In this document: piece after piece, positions 55,852 through 64,000 of the stretch
Position numbering within the stretch: the stretch's first letter is position 1
Layout: every line of letters starts with the position of its first letter
DNA from: JANTGF01 sp963750735
GTDB taxonomy: Bacteria > Bacteroidota > Bacteroidia > Bacteroidales > VadinHA17
Length of the DNA: 64,000 nucleotides
Assembly (NCBI GenBank): GCA_963750735.1
Contig: CAVVRY010000016.1
Location: 124,001-188,000 of the forward strand
Direction of reading: 5' to 3'
Notes under the pieces: model-generated
Databases searched by the model: none
Seen by the model: the letters and a program-made list of their open reading frames with translations, nothing else
Told to the model about the DNA's origin: nothing
Translations under genes and position numbers: made by a program

Positions 55852-56925
55852 ATGATTATTCAAAGGATCCTGGCAATTAATCCTGGCTCCACCTCAACAA
55901 AAATTGCGGTGTACAGGAATACTAAGCCACGATTCCTAAAATCTATTCGCCATTCACAAAAAGACCTTGCAAGTTTTAAAAATGTTATTGACCAGTTTTC
56001 ATTCCGCAAAGAGCTCATTCTGAAAGAGCTGGCAAAAGAGGATATGAAAATGAATGAGATTACTGCCGTAATTGGTCGGGGTGGGATTATGAGACCTATG
56101 TTATCCGGTGTGTATGAGGTAAATGAAGCCATGCGGGAAGACCTCAGGACGATGAGATACGGCGAACATGCCAGTTCCCTGGGTGGATTAATTGCTGATG
56201 ATATAGCCTCCTCAATTCCAGGTGCCAGAGCATTTATAGCAAATCCAACAACGGTAGACGAGTTCCATGATGTTGCAAGAATTTCGGGGCATCCGCTTTT
56301 TAAAAGAGTATCAATCTTTCATGCCCTGAACCATAAAATGATAGCTGAAAACCATGCAAAACTGGCCGGGAAGAAATATGAAGACTTAAACCTGATTGTA
56401 GCTCATATGGGTGGTGGAATATCCGTAGGTGCGCATCAGAAAGGTAAAGTAATAGATGCAAATCAGGCTTTGGATGGAGGGGGGCCTTTCGGCCCGGAAA
56501 GAAGTGGTACACTGCCTATGGGGGATTTTGCACGAGTTTGCTTTTCAGGCAAATACTCCCTCGATGAGGTTAAAAAAATGATTACGGGTCAAGGTGGATA
56601 TGTGGCCTATTTCAATACAAACGATGCCTATACTGTAGGCTTGATGGCGGAACAGGGAAATGAAAAAGCGAAACTGATCCAAAATGCCATGGGCTATCAG
56701 GTAGCCAAAGAAATTGGAGCCATGAGTGCAGTTCTCAAAGGACAGGTAGATGCCATCCTTCTAACGGGTGGAATAGCCCACAATACTGTAGTTGTTGACT
56801 ATATAAAAGCAATGGTAGCCCATATGGCCAGGGTAGTTGTATATCCTGGTGAGGATGAGATGAAAGCCCTGGCTGAAAATGCTTTGAAAGTTATGCTGGG
56901 TGAGGAAGAATGTAAGATTTACTGA
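55852..56925 (+). CDS. buk: butyrate kinase
   Basis: 357 aa, normal for Buk. Motifs are LAINPGSTSTKIAVY, GRGGIMRPMLSGVYEV, NPTTVDEFHDVARISGHPLF, AHMGGGISVGAHQKGKVIDA, FGPERSGTLP and LTGGIAHN. It makes butyrate and ATP from butyryl phosphate, or runs in reverse on branched or butyrate substrates. It is last in the operon, 31 bases after ptb, and no further gene follows on this transcript before a 130-base gap. Confidence 0.95.
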   Translation: MIIQRILAINPGSTSTKIAVYRNTKPRFLKSIRHSQKDLASFKNVIDQFSFRKELILKELAKEDMKMNEITAVIGRGGIMRPMLSGVYEVNEAMREDLRTMRYGEHASSLGGLIADDIASSIPGARAFIANPTTVDEFHDVARISGHPLFKRVSIFHALNHKMIAENHAKLAGKKYEDLNLIVAHMGGGISVGAHQKGKVIDANQALDGGGPFGPERSGTLPMGDFARVCFSGKYSLDEVKKMITGQGGYVAYFNTNDAYTVGLMAEQGNEKAKLIQNAMGYQVAKEIGAMSAVLKGQVDAILLTGGIAHNTVVVDYIKAMVAHMARVVVYPGEDEMKALAENALKVMLGEEECKIY

Positions 56926-57055
56926 TTCCATTTTTCAATTACTCTCCACTTATAAATTGTATCCATCTCACTTTATTTATATCTTAGAACCCGGTGAAAA
57001 ATTACTCAGATTGGATATATACTATCAGTAAATCTGAGAGAAAAGCTAAGTACCA

Positions 57056-58294
57056 TTGAAAAAAATTATAATTCTATTTTTAGTACTTCTAAATCCCATT
57101 TTGAGCGATGCTCAGGATACAACCAGGGTGCTGTTTATTGGAAATAGCATTACCTACTTTAACAATATGCCTTTCACTTTTGAGGAAATTGCCAACTCTC
57201 TGGGTGATACTACCAAAGTAACTATGTTTGCTATGGGAGGAACCGGCTTTGTGGATCATGCAGTCAATCCATTGGTGTTTGACCTTTTCAGACAGGGAGA
57301 TTGGGATATTATAGTCTTGCAACCAGGTACTTATGAAGCATTAGGGGAATCATACTCAATTGAGCAGACCTTATCCAGGGCGCATATCCTGATAGATTCT
57401 ATTTATAGATACAATCCTTGTACAAAAGTATTGTACTATGAGGTACCCTGGGGAATTTTTGGGGATACTCATGATGATTTAATCAACTACAATAATTCTA
57501 TGAAAGTAATCCTCCATAACCTGGAATTTCTTTCAGATTCTACACAATTGTTTTTTGCTCCTGTAGGCGAGGCTTTTATGACTAATTATAATATTGACCA
57601 GGATATTATGCTCTGGAATAGTTATTCGGATATACATCCCAATCCCAGAGGTTCTTATCTTGCTGCTTGTATCTTTTATGTTACAATATTTCAAAAACCT
57701 TCATCGGGCTCTACAGTAATAAGTACAATAACAGCTGGAGAAGCTGCAGATTTTCAAGAACTTGCTGACAATATAGTATTTGGGCACTTATCGGATTGGA
57801 GAATAAATACTTACTACCCATTGCCTGATTTTAGTTATACCATCAGTTATGATACCATCTTTTTTAATAATCAATCTCATTTCACTGATAGTGTTTTGTG
57901 GGATTTTGGAGATGGGGGAAGTTCTCAAAAACTCAATCCAATGCACATTTATTCTTCTTCAGGAAACTATACTATTAGTCTAACGCGGCATTTTCATGAA
58001 TGTGAACAGACTGTGATAAAGGATATTAATCTATCTTCATTGAGTTCTCAGGATGTAGGATCAAAGATCCAGGTGAAGATATATCCCAACCCTGTCGATA
58101 AAATCTTATATATTGATCTTGAAAGAAAAGAGAATATTTTTCAGTTTGAGATATACAATCAGGCAGGGGTATTAATCCATAAAACTGATGAATTGAGAAT
58201 TAATGTTTCAGAGTATCCAAGTGGATTCTACTTCATTAAAATTATTAATACCAAAAGCTTTGAAATTGAGGTGCTTAAATGGGTAAAGAGCTAA
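57056..58294 (+). CDS. secreted SGNH hydrolase-like protein with PKD and T9SS sorting domains
   Basis: 412 aa starting at TTG 57056, followed by a clear signal peptide (ending LSDAQ). Residues about 23-225 form an SGNH/GDSL-type fold: block I VLFIGNSITYF with the nucleophile Ser, and block V DIHPNPRGSY with the Asp-His pair. Residues about 255-325 are a PKD domain (VLWDFGDGGSSQ, SSGNYTISLT). Residues about 335-412 match the T9SS type A sorting domain (IYPNPVDKILYIDL, YPSGFYFIKI). It is probably exported across the outer membrane and may deacetylate glycans or hydrolyse esters. The substrate is unknown. Confidence 0.87.
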   Translation: MKKIIILFLVLLNPILSDAQDTTRVLFIGNSITYFNNMPFTFEEIANSLGDTTKVTMFAMGGTGFVDHAVNPLVFDLFRQGDWDIIVLQPGTYEALGESYSIEQTLSRAHILIDSIYRYNPCTKVLYYEVPWGIFGDTHDDLINYNNSMKVILHNLEFLSDSTQLFFAPVGEAFMTNYNIDQDIMLWNSYSDIHPNPRGSYLAACIFYVTIFQKPSSGSTVISTITAGEAADFQELADNIVFGHLSDWRINTYYPLPDFSYTISYDTIFFNNQSHFTDSVLWDFGDGGSSQKLNPMHIYSSSGNYTISLTRHFHECEQTVIKDINLSSLSSQDVGSKIQVKIYPNPVDKILYIDLERKENIFQFEIYNQAGVLIHKTDELRINVSEYPSGFYFIKIINTKSFEIEVLKWVKS

Positions 58295-58356
58295 ACATTT
58301 TTACCCCTTCAAACCACTTTTTATTATTAAATCGAACTAAAACCATTCTTTTCAGG

Positions 58357-59067
58357 CTAGGGAGTACTCATTGAAACAGGTAAAATCTTGCCATTGAAGA
58401 ACCTGTGGCCGTTTATGGCAAAATCACTAATAAATTCAGCCATTTCTTTGGCTGAAAGAGGTGCTTTATATCCCGGGAAGGCTTCTTCCAGCATTTCCGT
58501 CTGCACGGCTCCCAAAGCCAGGTAATTGAATGATATTTTACTTTCCTTATACTCTTCAGCAAGGCATTCGGTAAGAGTGGCCAATGCTGCTTTTGAGGAA
58601 CTATAAATAGATAACCCCGGGAACTTGGAAGATCCCTGAACTCCTCCCATTGTTCCAATGTTCAGAACATGGGCATGTTTGCTGTTCTTTAAAAGGGGAA
58701 GAAGTGCCTGAATTGTAAGTAGAGGAGCCGTATAGTTTACACCAAGGGTTTGTTTCATATCTTCAGGCAATATTGCCTCAAAAGCCTTATTACTCAAATA
58801 TCCGGCATTGTTAATCAGAATATCTATATAATCAAATCGGGATTTTACTTCAGCCATAAAATCGTCTTTCTTAGTTCCTAAATCTAGCAGATCAAATGGG
58901 AAACCAAAAACCCTATCCTCCGAACCACTTATATTACTTTCCGTACAAAGGCTTAGTAAAAGCTGTTCATTTCTTGAAATGGCTAAAATTTTATGATTGT
59001 CATTGGAAAGAATTTTAACTAATTCTCTGCCAATACCTTTGCTGGCACCTGTTACAACAATATTCAT
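58357..59067 (-). CDS. short-chain dehydrogenase/reductase
   Basis: 236 aa from ATG 59067; the longer frame from 59127 adds an untypical leader. This classical SDR has the dinucleotide motif VVTGASKGIGREL, NNAG at about residue 88, the catalytic Ser in LNIGTMGGVQGSS, and YSSSKAAL with the Tyr-Lys pair. The substrate is unknown. It is convergent with the SGNH gene and monocistronic. Confidence 0.9.
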   Translation of the reverse strand: MNIVVTGASKGIGRELVKILSNDNHKILAISRNEQLLLSLCTESNISGSEDRVFGFPFDLLDLGTKKDDFMAEVKSRFDYIDILINNAGYLSNKAFEAILPEDMKQTLGVNYTAPLLTIQALLPLLKNSKHAHVLNIGTMGGVQGSSKFPGLSIYSSSKAALATLTECLAEEYKESKISFNYLALGAVQTEMLEEAFPGYKAPLSAKEMAEFISDFAINGHRFFNGKILPVSMSTP

Positions 59068-59241
59068 GATTTGATAATACTTTTTATAAAAGTAAAATAT
59101 TTCATCTAGAAATTGAGATTTCAACAATGCTAATTTCCTCTAAAACAAAACAAATTAAAAAAAATACTATTTTATATTACTTTTGCATAGTTATTGCGTA
59201 AAGAAATCTTTACAATAGTGTGATCATATATTAATTGATTT

Positions 59242-59862
59242 ATGAAAAGGATATTTTCACTGATCCTCCTTAGCTTAGTCTTAAGTGTTGCTGCGTACTC
59301 TCAAAAGCAGCCCGATTACCTTGAAAGTATTGATGGTAAGGATGATACAGAGGAGCAGCAGAAGAAGCGGCCAAAGAACCTGAGCAAGTTCGTCTTTGGA
59401 GGCTTTTTCTCATTCCAGTTTGGTTCCGTGACAAATATTGTTGTCGAGCCAATTGTTGGCTATAAAGTTTTACCACGTTTGACATTGGGCGTTGGTCTCA
59501 AATACGAGTATTTATATGACAAGTATTATAATTTTGATACCCACATGTATGGAGTTCAGCTCTTTTCACGGTTTTATATTATCAAAGAACTTAGCGATAT
59601 AATTCCGGGCAGTGTACGATTGGGTTTATTTGCTCATGTAGAATGGGAAACGCTTAGCCTGGAAAGACAATACTTCGATTATAACTGCACGCAAGGCAAC
59701 TGCGATGGGAGGTTTATGCTCAACAGCTTTCTTGTTGGAGGTGGAATCCGTCAGCCTATTGGACAAAGGGCTGGAATTTATTTTTTAATTCTTTGGAATC
59801 TTAATGAAAACATAAATTCAATTTATTCCAATCCAATTTTCCGTGTTGGTTTTACCTTCTAG
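59242..59862 (+). CDS. predicted outer membrane beta-barrel protein, unknown function
   Basis: 206 aa. The signal peptide ends near AAYSQ. A charged stretch (KDDTEEQQKKRPKN) is followed by eight or so alternating-hydrophobic strands, with aromatic girdle residues and a final FRVGFTF typical of outer-membrane barrels. Segments FGGFFSFQFGSVTNIVVEP and PRLTLGVGLKYEYLYDKYY repeat in many uncharacterised Bacteroidota proteins. No function can be assigned. It stands alone on the plus strand. Confidence 0.75.
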   Translation: MKRIFSLILLSLVLSVAAYSQKQPDYLESIDGKDDTEEQQKKRPKNLSKFVFGGFFSFQFGSVTNIVVEPIVGYKVLPRLTLGVGLKYEYLYDKYYNFDTHMYGVQLFSRFYIIKELSDIIPGSVRLGLFAHVEWETLSLERQYFDYNCTQGNCDGRFMLNSFLVGGGIRQPIGQRAGIYFLILWNLNENINSIYSNPIFRVGFTF

Positions 59863-60170
59863 TTATTTTTTGTTCTAGTAGATATTCAATTTGTCTGGCC
59901 AGGTAATTGCGTTATTCTAAATTTATTAAAGCACGTTTTTACCAGTGAATTATTCACTCAGATTAGACCAAACCTGTTTGCGAAAATTTATTTTTAATTT
60001 AGTTATAATAGCCTTTTGTTTCTCTAATAATATGATAAACAGAATTTTATAAGTCGATTTGTAAAATCCTTATTTTAATTGGTGGAATAAATTAATATGC
60101 AGAAGTTGGAAATCTTGATTTGAACCTGTTAATTTGCAACTTCTTTATAAATAACTATAGAAATTTACAT
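59863..60170. other. 308-bp gene-free region
   Basis: The stretch is AT-rich. No conserved coding frame, RNA structure or clear promoter was found, apart from a weak TTAATTTGC element at about 60128, 40 bases before the SlyD start. Confidence 0.4.
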
Positions 60171-60785
60171 ATGAATGTTTCTGAAGGCAAAATAGTTTCT
60201 CTTACCTATACACTGAATTTAAACGATCAAACAGGAGAGGTATTGGAAACAATCAACAAAGATAAACCCCTGGAATTCTTATATGGTGCAGGATATTTAC
60301 TACCTGATTTTGAGCACAATATAGCAGGATTAAGCATTAGTCAACCCTTTGCATTCCCATTGAAATCTGAAAATGCCTATGGACCATTTCGGGAGGAAAT
60401 GGTGGTTGATATTCCATTGAGGTCATTTGAAGTAGATGGTAAGATCGATGAAACTATGATACAGGTTGGTAAATCCATTCCCATGAGAGACCAGTCCGGC
60501 AACAGAATGACTGGCAGGATCACTCAGGTGGATGAGGAACTTGTAACCATGGATTTTAATCATCCTCTCGCAGGCCAGGATCTATACTTTCAGGGAGAGA
60601 TAGTTGAGGTCAGAGAGCCTACTGAAGAGGAGTTGCAGAAGATGCAAGCCCATAATCACGGTGGTTGTGGTTGTGGTGATGGAAACTGCAATAGCGATGA
60701 TCATGATTGTGGCGAGGGATGCGACTGCTCCAACGAAGAGAGTGCAGCACATGGCTCAGAAAGTGGCTGTGGTTGTGGACATTAA
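60171..60785 (+). CDS. slyD: SlyD-type FKBP peptidyl-prolyl isomerase
   Basis: 204 aa from ATG 60171; the longer frame from 60120 lacks support. Residues about 5-70 and 120-150 form the FKBP domain (VSLTYTLNLNDQTGEVLE, FEHNIAGLSI), with the SlyD insert-in-flap chaperone domain between them (AYGPFREEMVVDIPLRSF). The tail (about residues 160-204) is rich in Cys, His and Asp: at least eight Cys in GGCGCGDGNC, DDHDCGEGCDCSN and ESGCGCGH. It is a protein-folding chaperone that binds nickel or zinc and could serve hydrogenase or metal-enzyme maturation. Confidence 0.93.
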   Translation: MNVSEGKIVSLTYTLNLNDQTGEVLETINKDKPLEFLYGAGYLLPDFEHNIAGLSISQPFAFPLKSENAYGPFREEMVVDIPLRSFEVDGKIDETMIQVGKSIPMRDQSGNRMTGRITQVDEELVTMDFNHPLAGQDLYFQGEIVEVREPTEEELQKMQAHNHGGCGCGDGNCNSDDHDCGEGCDCSNEESAAHGSESGCGCGH

Positions 60786-60847
60786 TAGCAATCATTCTAT
60801 TTCTTAGCTCCTTATTTTTTACTTTCTAACAATCATGGAACATCATC

Positions 60848-60934
60848 TTGTTTCATGTTGTTCCACATTGTTCCAATTGTTTACATTGTTTCATGTAGTT
60901 CCAGATTGTTTCATATTGTTCTATATTGTTTCAG
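60848..60934. repeat. tandem 10-bp repeat, TTGTTTCATA type
   Basis: Nine consecutive 9-10-bp units of TTGTTTCATA/TTGTTCCACA fill this interval in strict phase. They lie downstream of slyD and are not coding. Confidence 0.8.
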
Positions 60935-60962
60935 TTATAGCATTAAGATAACTAGTATTTTA

Positions 60963-61050
60963 TTGAAACAGTTAGAATACTTAGATAACATAACTTAATG
61001 AAACTACTTTGAAACTGATTGAAACCATTTAAAACTACTTGAAACTACCT
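60963..61050. repeat. second tandem 10-bp repeat, TGAAACTACT type, inverted to the first
   Basis: Units TGAAACTACT, TGAAACTGAT, TGAAACCATT, TAAAACTACT and TGAAACTACC occur every 10 bp at 60999-61049, with one outlying TTGAAACAG at 60963. TGAAAC is the reverse complement of the GTTTCA core of the first block, so the two arrays face each other. Confidence 0.8.
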
Positions 61051-61189
61051 TTTAACTTTCTTAATTCAATCCAGACTTCGATATGGATTCAGCACATTCA
61101 CCAACTACCAGCTAATATCTTTCGCCTTTCCATCCTTATTTCATTTTTTTTCACCAAATTTGGATTTTTTAAAACAAACCTGAGCCAAT

Positions 61190-62500
61190 ATGTGGAAACA
61201 GTGGAAGAACTTATCTCTTATCTGGAAAATTCTTATAGGAATGGCCCTGGGAATGGCCTGGGGTATTGTAGCAGTAATAATTGGTGCAGAAGAGTTCACT
61301 TCTGATTGGATCAGCCCCTGGGGAGTAATTTTCCTTAATTTACTGAAGCTTATAGCAGTTCCTTTGATATTTGTTTCCCTTGTAAAAGGAATATCCAGCT
61401 TAACCAACATTTCAAAGCTATCAAGGATTGGTCTTAAGACCCTTGTATTGTATATTATAACTACTCTATTCGCCATTTTGGTAGGCCTGGTAATGGTAAA
61501 TATTATCAACCCGGGCAATACCTTCTCCGAGGAGAAAAAAGCAGAGTATCTTGAGCGTTTTCAAGGCACTGTAGCTGAAAAGGAAGTGACAGCAGCCGAA
61601 CAGAAAAACGAATCTCCACTTAGAATAATAGTGGATATGGTGCCTGAGAACATCGTGAAAGCCAGTTCCGATAACTCTAAAATGTTGCAGGTCATATTCT
61701 TTGCCATTCTTTTCGGGGTGGCTATGGTTTTACTTAAAAAGAGAAAAGTAAAAACAGTAAAGAGATTTTTTGACGGTTTAAATGATATCATACTGAAAAT
61801 CATAGACCTTATCATGCTATTTGCACCCTATGGTGTATTTGCCTTAATGGCCGGACTTGTGGTTGATTTTGGAGGAGATCTGGATCTATTTGCAGCACTT
61901 GGCCTGTATGCAATTACTGTGGTAATAGGTTTATTCGTTTTAATACTGGTTTTCTACCCAACCCTAATGAGAATATTTGTTGGTGTTAAATACAGAGACT
62001 TTTTCAAGGCCGTTTTACCTACTCAAATGGTGGCTTTTTCAACCAGCTCCAGTGCGGCTACCCTGCCTGTGACCAAAGAGCAGGTAGAGAATGAGCTGGG
62101 TGTGGATGAGGAAATTTCAAGCTTTGTATTGCCAATAGGGGTAACCATTAATATGGATGGAACCAGTGCCTACCAGGCCATTGCAGCCGTTTTCATTGCC
62201 CAGGTATTTGGGGTTGACCTGACCTTTGGACAGCTGATGATGATATTACTAACGGCTTTGCTGGCGTCAATAGGATCTCCTGGTGTCCCTGGAGGTAGTA
62301 TTGTTATGTTGATTATTGTTTTAAGCTCTGTAGGCCTTCCTATAGAGGGATTGGCACTCATATTGGGTATAGACAGGCCACTGGATATGCTGCGAACAGT
62401 TGTAAATGTAACTGGAGATTCTACAGTTGCTTCCATGGTGGCTAAATCTGAAAAAGCAATTCATTATCCTCCTAAGCGGATACATTCACACGATAACTAG
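61190..62500 (+). CDS. dicarboxylate/amino acid:cation symporter (DAACS family)
   Basis: 436 aa with about eight membrane helices plus two re-entrant loops. Characteristic motifs are the Ser-rich hairpin AFSTSSSAATLP near residue 285, PIGVTINMDGTSAYQAIAAVF in helix 7, and SIGSPGVPGGSIVM with HP2. A cytoplasmic-loop insert of about 40 charged residues sits between helices 3 and 4. It imports C4-dicarboxylates or acidic amino acids with Na+ or H+. The repeat arrays lie just upstream of its start and may influence its transcription. Confidence 0.93.
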   Translation: MWKQWKNLSLIWKILIGMALGMAWGIVAVIIGAEEFTSDWISPWGVIFLNLLKLIAVPLIFVSLVKGISSLTNISKLSRIGLKTLVLYIITTLFAILVGLVMVNIINPGNTFSEEKKAEYLERFQGTVAEKEVTAAEQKNESPLRIIVDMVPENIVKASSDNSKMLQVIFFAILFGVAMVLLKKRKVKTVKRFFDGLNDIILKIIDLIMLFAPYGVFALMAGLVVDFGGDLDLFAALGLYAITVVIGLFVLILVFYPTLMRIFVGVKYRDFFKAVLPTQMVAFSTSSSAATLPVTKEQVENELGVDEEISSFVLPIGVTINMDGTSAYQAIAAVFIAQVFGVDLTFGQLMMILLTALLASIGSPGVPGGSIVMLIIVLSSVGLPIEGLALILGIDRPLDMLRTVVNVTGDSTVASMVAKSEKAIHYPPKRIHSHDN

Positions 62501-63459
62501 GATATAATAATATCTATCTTTCCCTTTTGAGGAAACTTTTATACAGAATTTTCCAAAAATAACCTGTAAGTGATCTGATTTCACTTACTCTTGATTCAAT
62601 TTAGCTGGTTAGAAAAGGACTTTGTAGCCATTTTTAACTGTAATACATATATTTAAGGTACTATATGTCAGTATATTATATGAATATCTGATTAAAATTA
62701 TCCTTCAATAGAAGAGAATAAATGGGGCAGACCTTATAAACTATCCTAAATATCACACACATTGTGAGCTAAGACTCCAGGTAGGAGGAAAACAAATTCT
62801 AAACAATCAACTCCCTATGTGAATTTCTATTTTTTGAGAAACTAAGTCGAAAAATATTTTCAAGGGAAATGTTCTTAAGACTAAAGTCAAATTAATAAAT
62901 AAGTTATTTAAATCTACACAACAATGTAAGTTACATATGTAACCCTAAATGGTTGAGAAAGTACACATATGTATACATTTAAACTAAGATATTCCTAATT
63001 ATTATATTACACAAGTGAACAAAAATTCAATAACTTACTGCTAGATTATTATTAGAATTCATAAGTTTAAGAATTCCAGTACTTTATATGTTTTATCTAA
63101 ACTAAAAATATAATTACTTTTTGGATTTTTTTGCAAAAAACCATGGTAATTATGTATTTAGATAGTATAATACGCAGTATTCTAGTAATATATGAGTTAT
63201 AATTAAAGTATTAGTTCAATAATCCCTGATAATTAATATTATAAACGTATTTCATTTCTTTGACAAGGGGATAAAGCGGCTTTATATGACCTGTATTGAT
63301 TTAAAATAATAAAATATAGACATTATCTGTTTTATAATGCAAATCTGCATAAATCCAATAAAAAGATCGAAATTTATTAATATTGACTATTTACAATTGT
63401 AATCAAAAAAGATTACATATGTATACATCTTTACAAAATGAAATAGTTACATTTGTAAC
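62501..63459 (+). promoter_or_regulatory. 959-bp gene-free region with repeated palindromic operators
   Basis: No supported gene. The region contains closely related palindromes of the form GTTACAWWTGTAAC: GTTACATATGTAAC (62930-62943, perfect), GTACACATATGTATAC (62961-62976, near-perfect), TTACAATTGTAA (63391-63402, perfect), GATTACATATGTATAC (63411-63426) and GTTACATTTGTAAC (63446-63459). The last ends one base before the XRE regulator's start codon, so autoregulation is likely. The two left-hand copies, about 500 bases upstream, may allow looping. The stretch is strongly AT-rich, as replication or regulatory regions often are. Confidence 0.6.
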
Positions 63460-63882
63460 ATGGAAGAAATTGCAGATAGGCTCATTAAATTCATAAATTA
63501 TCTTGGTATAAATAATTCTGCCCTCGCTGATGAAATAGATGTGCAACGATCAGGTATATCACATATATTATCCGGACGGAATAAACCCAGCCTTGAATTC
63601 CTGCAAAAATTGTTTACAAAATACCCTACCCTTAATTCCCAATGGCTTATTATGGGTTTGGGCAATATGATAATTGAGCCTGGTGCTCAGTCGCAAAAGG
63701 CTGAAAGCAAAAATGAGCCTCAACTATCGGATATAAACCTCAATAAGCAACAATCTTTGACTTTTCCGGATCAGCCTACCAGTCAGGAGCCAAAAATGCA
63801 GGAGAAGCCTCCTAAAGCAGTTAAAAAGGTGATTATTCTGTATACGAATGATACTTTTCATGAGTATTCAGCGGATAATTAA
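63460..63882 (+). CDS. XRE-family helix-turn-helix regulator
   Basis: 140 aa. Residues about 5-70 form a lambda-repressor-like HTH (INNSALADEIDVQRSGISHILSGRNKPSLEF). A short LNSQWLIMGLG segment follows, as found in many Bacteroidota XRE proteins. The C-terminal half is a disordered, Gln/Lys-rich linker ending in VIILYTNDTFHEYSAD. It probably binds the palindromes at 63391-63459, the last abutting its start codon. Its target pathway is unknown. Confidence 0.87.
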   Translation: MEEIADRLIKFINYLGINNSALADEIDVQRSGISHILSGRNKPSLEFLQKLFTKYPTLNSQWLIMGLGNMIIEPGAQSQKAESKNEPQLSDINLNKQQSLTFPDQPTSQEPKMQEKPPKAVKKVIILYTNDTFHEYSADN

Positions 63883-64000
63883 GCTTTTATCAAAATATTT
63901 AACTTCTAAGTCTCCAATATTTTCTCTAACAAGTTTTATTATTTCTTTAGATACATCCAAAAAGTGCTAAAAATTTCTTTACATCCATTAGCTTGCTTAT
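63883..64000. other. right edge, no confident gene
   Basis: A minus-strand fragment reads VSKEIIKLVRENIGDLEVKY, which looks protein-like, but its upstream frame is closed by a stop within the window. It could be the end of a gene running in from the right with a broken frame; nothing more can be supported. Confidence 0.25.

Noticed and set aside
60848..61050. CRISPR array
   Set aside because: Units are only 10 bp, contiguous and without unique spacers, and no cas genes are present.
61039..61305. 88-codon open frame upstream of the symporter
   Set aside because: It overlaps the symporter start in another frame and has no recognisable features.
63883..64000. Minus-strand gene entering from the right edge
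   Set aside because: The protein-like stretch is only about 30 codons and is closed by a stop upstream, so it cannot be supported without sequence beyond the window.

Overview
The window looks like chromosomal DNA of an AT-rich, largely anaerobic or microaerophilic member of the Bacteroidota, closest in style to marine or sediment Bacteroidales/Marinilabiliales. Evidence: TonB-dependent receptors with N-terminal carboxypeptidase-regulatory domains, a type IX secretion (T9SS) sorting domain, DUF4301, promoters of the Bacteroidota TTTG-N19-TAnnTTTG type, and oxygen-sensitive chemistry (rubrerythrin, rubredoxin-flavin reductase, indolepyruvate:ferredoxin oxidoreductase, phosphotransacylase/acyl-kinase pairs). 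No rRNA, tRNA, CRISPR array, IS element or phage gene was seen. The organism assignment is inference from gene content only.

Layout. 1-2.4 kb: a partial M81 peptidase lipoprotein, a pentapeptide-repeat protein and a DUF4287/DUF5655 protein, all on the minus strand. 2.6-4.5 kb: oxidative-stress pair (flavin reductase-rubredoxin fusion, rubrerythrin) and a VOC protein. 4.7-11.8 kb: an unrecognised protein, zwf-pgl, and a linked set made of a Rieske-glutamate-synthase-like protein, a small zinc-ribbon protein and a Rieske-thiamine-diphosphate enzyme. 11.9-17 kb: aminotransferase, GH78 rhamnosidase, acyl-CoA dehydrogenase, VanZ-like protein. 17-24 kb: TonB receptor, YjbQ, iorAB, DUF4301. 24-36 kb: a probable phosphate-starvation locus containing two paralogous beta-helix lipoproteins, a porin, a TonB receptor, a YwqK-like protein, a small carboxypeptidase-regulatory-like protein, a PhoB-like regulator and a PiT transporter with a PhoU-like tail. 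36-51 kb: regulators, DHOD-like enzyme, VPS10-type repeat protein, gamma-glutamyltransferase, YyaL, an unknown exported protein, omega-amidase-type nitrilase and a large FAD/Fe-S oxidoreductase. 51.6-57 kb: acyl-phosphate operon pta-hbd-ackA-ptb-buk. 57-64 kb: T9SS-targeted SGNH hydrolase, SDR, outer-membrane protein, SlyD, dicarboxylate/amino-acid symporter and an XRE regulator whose upstream region carries repeated palindromes.

Two points stand out. First, three divergent or upstream regions of the 24-36 kb locus carry 11-bp-phased TTAA repeats (CTTAA/GTTAA N6 CTTAA/GTTAA), as expected for a PhoB/OmpR-type binding site. This ties the porin, the beta-helix lipoprotein/TonB receptor unit, the regulator and the phosphate transporter into one candidate regulon with an undefined outer-membrane uptake function. 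Second, nine genes appear broken. Eight have clear frameshifts (about 12 indels, mostly one extra base in a short run). The ninth, near 4.75 kb, has an in-frame stop. In all the frameshifted genes the family-typical sequence continues cleanly in another frame and the repaired lengths are whole codons, so sequencing or assembly indels are at least as likely as real decay.
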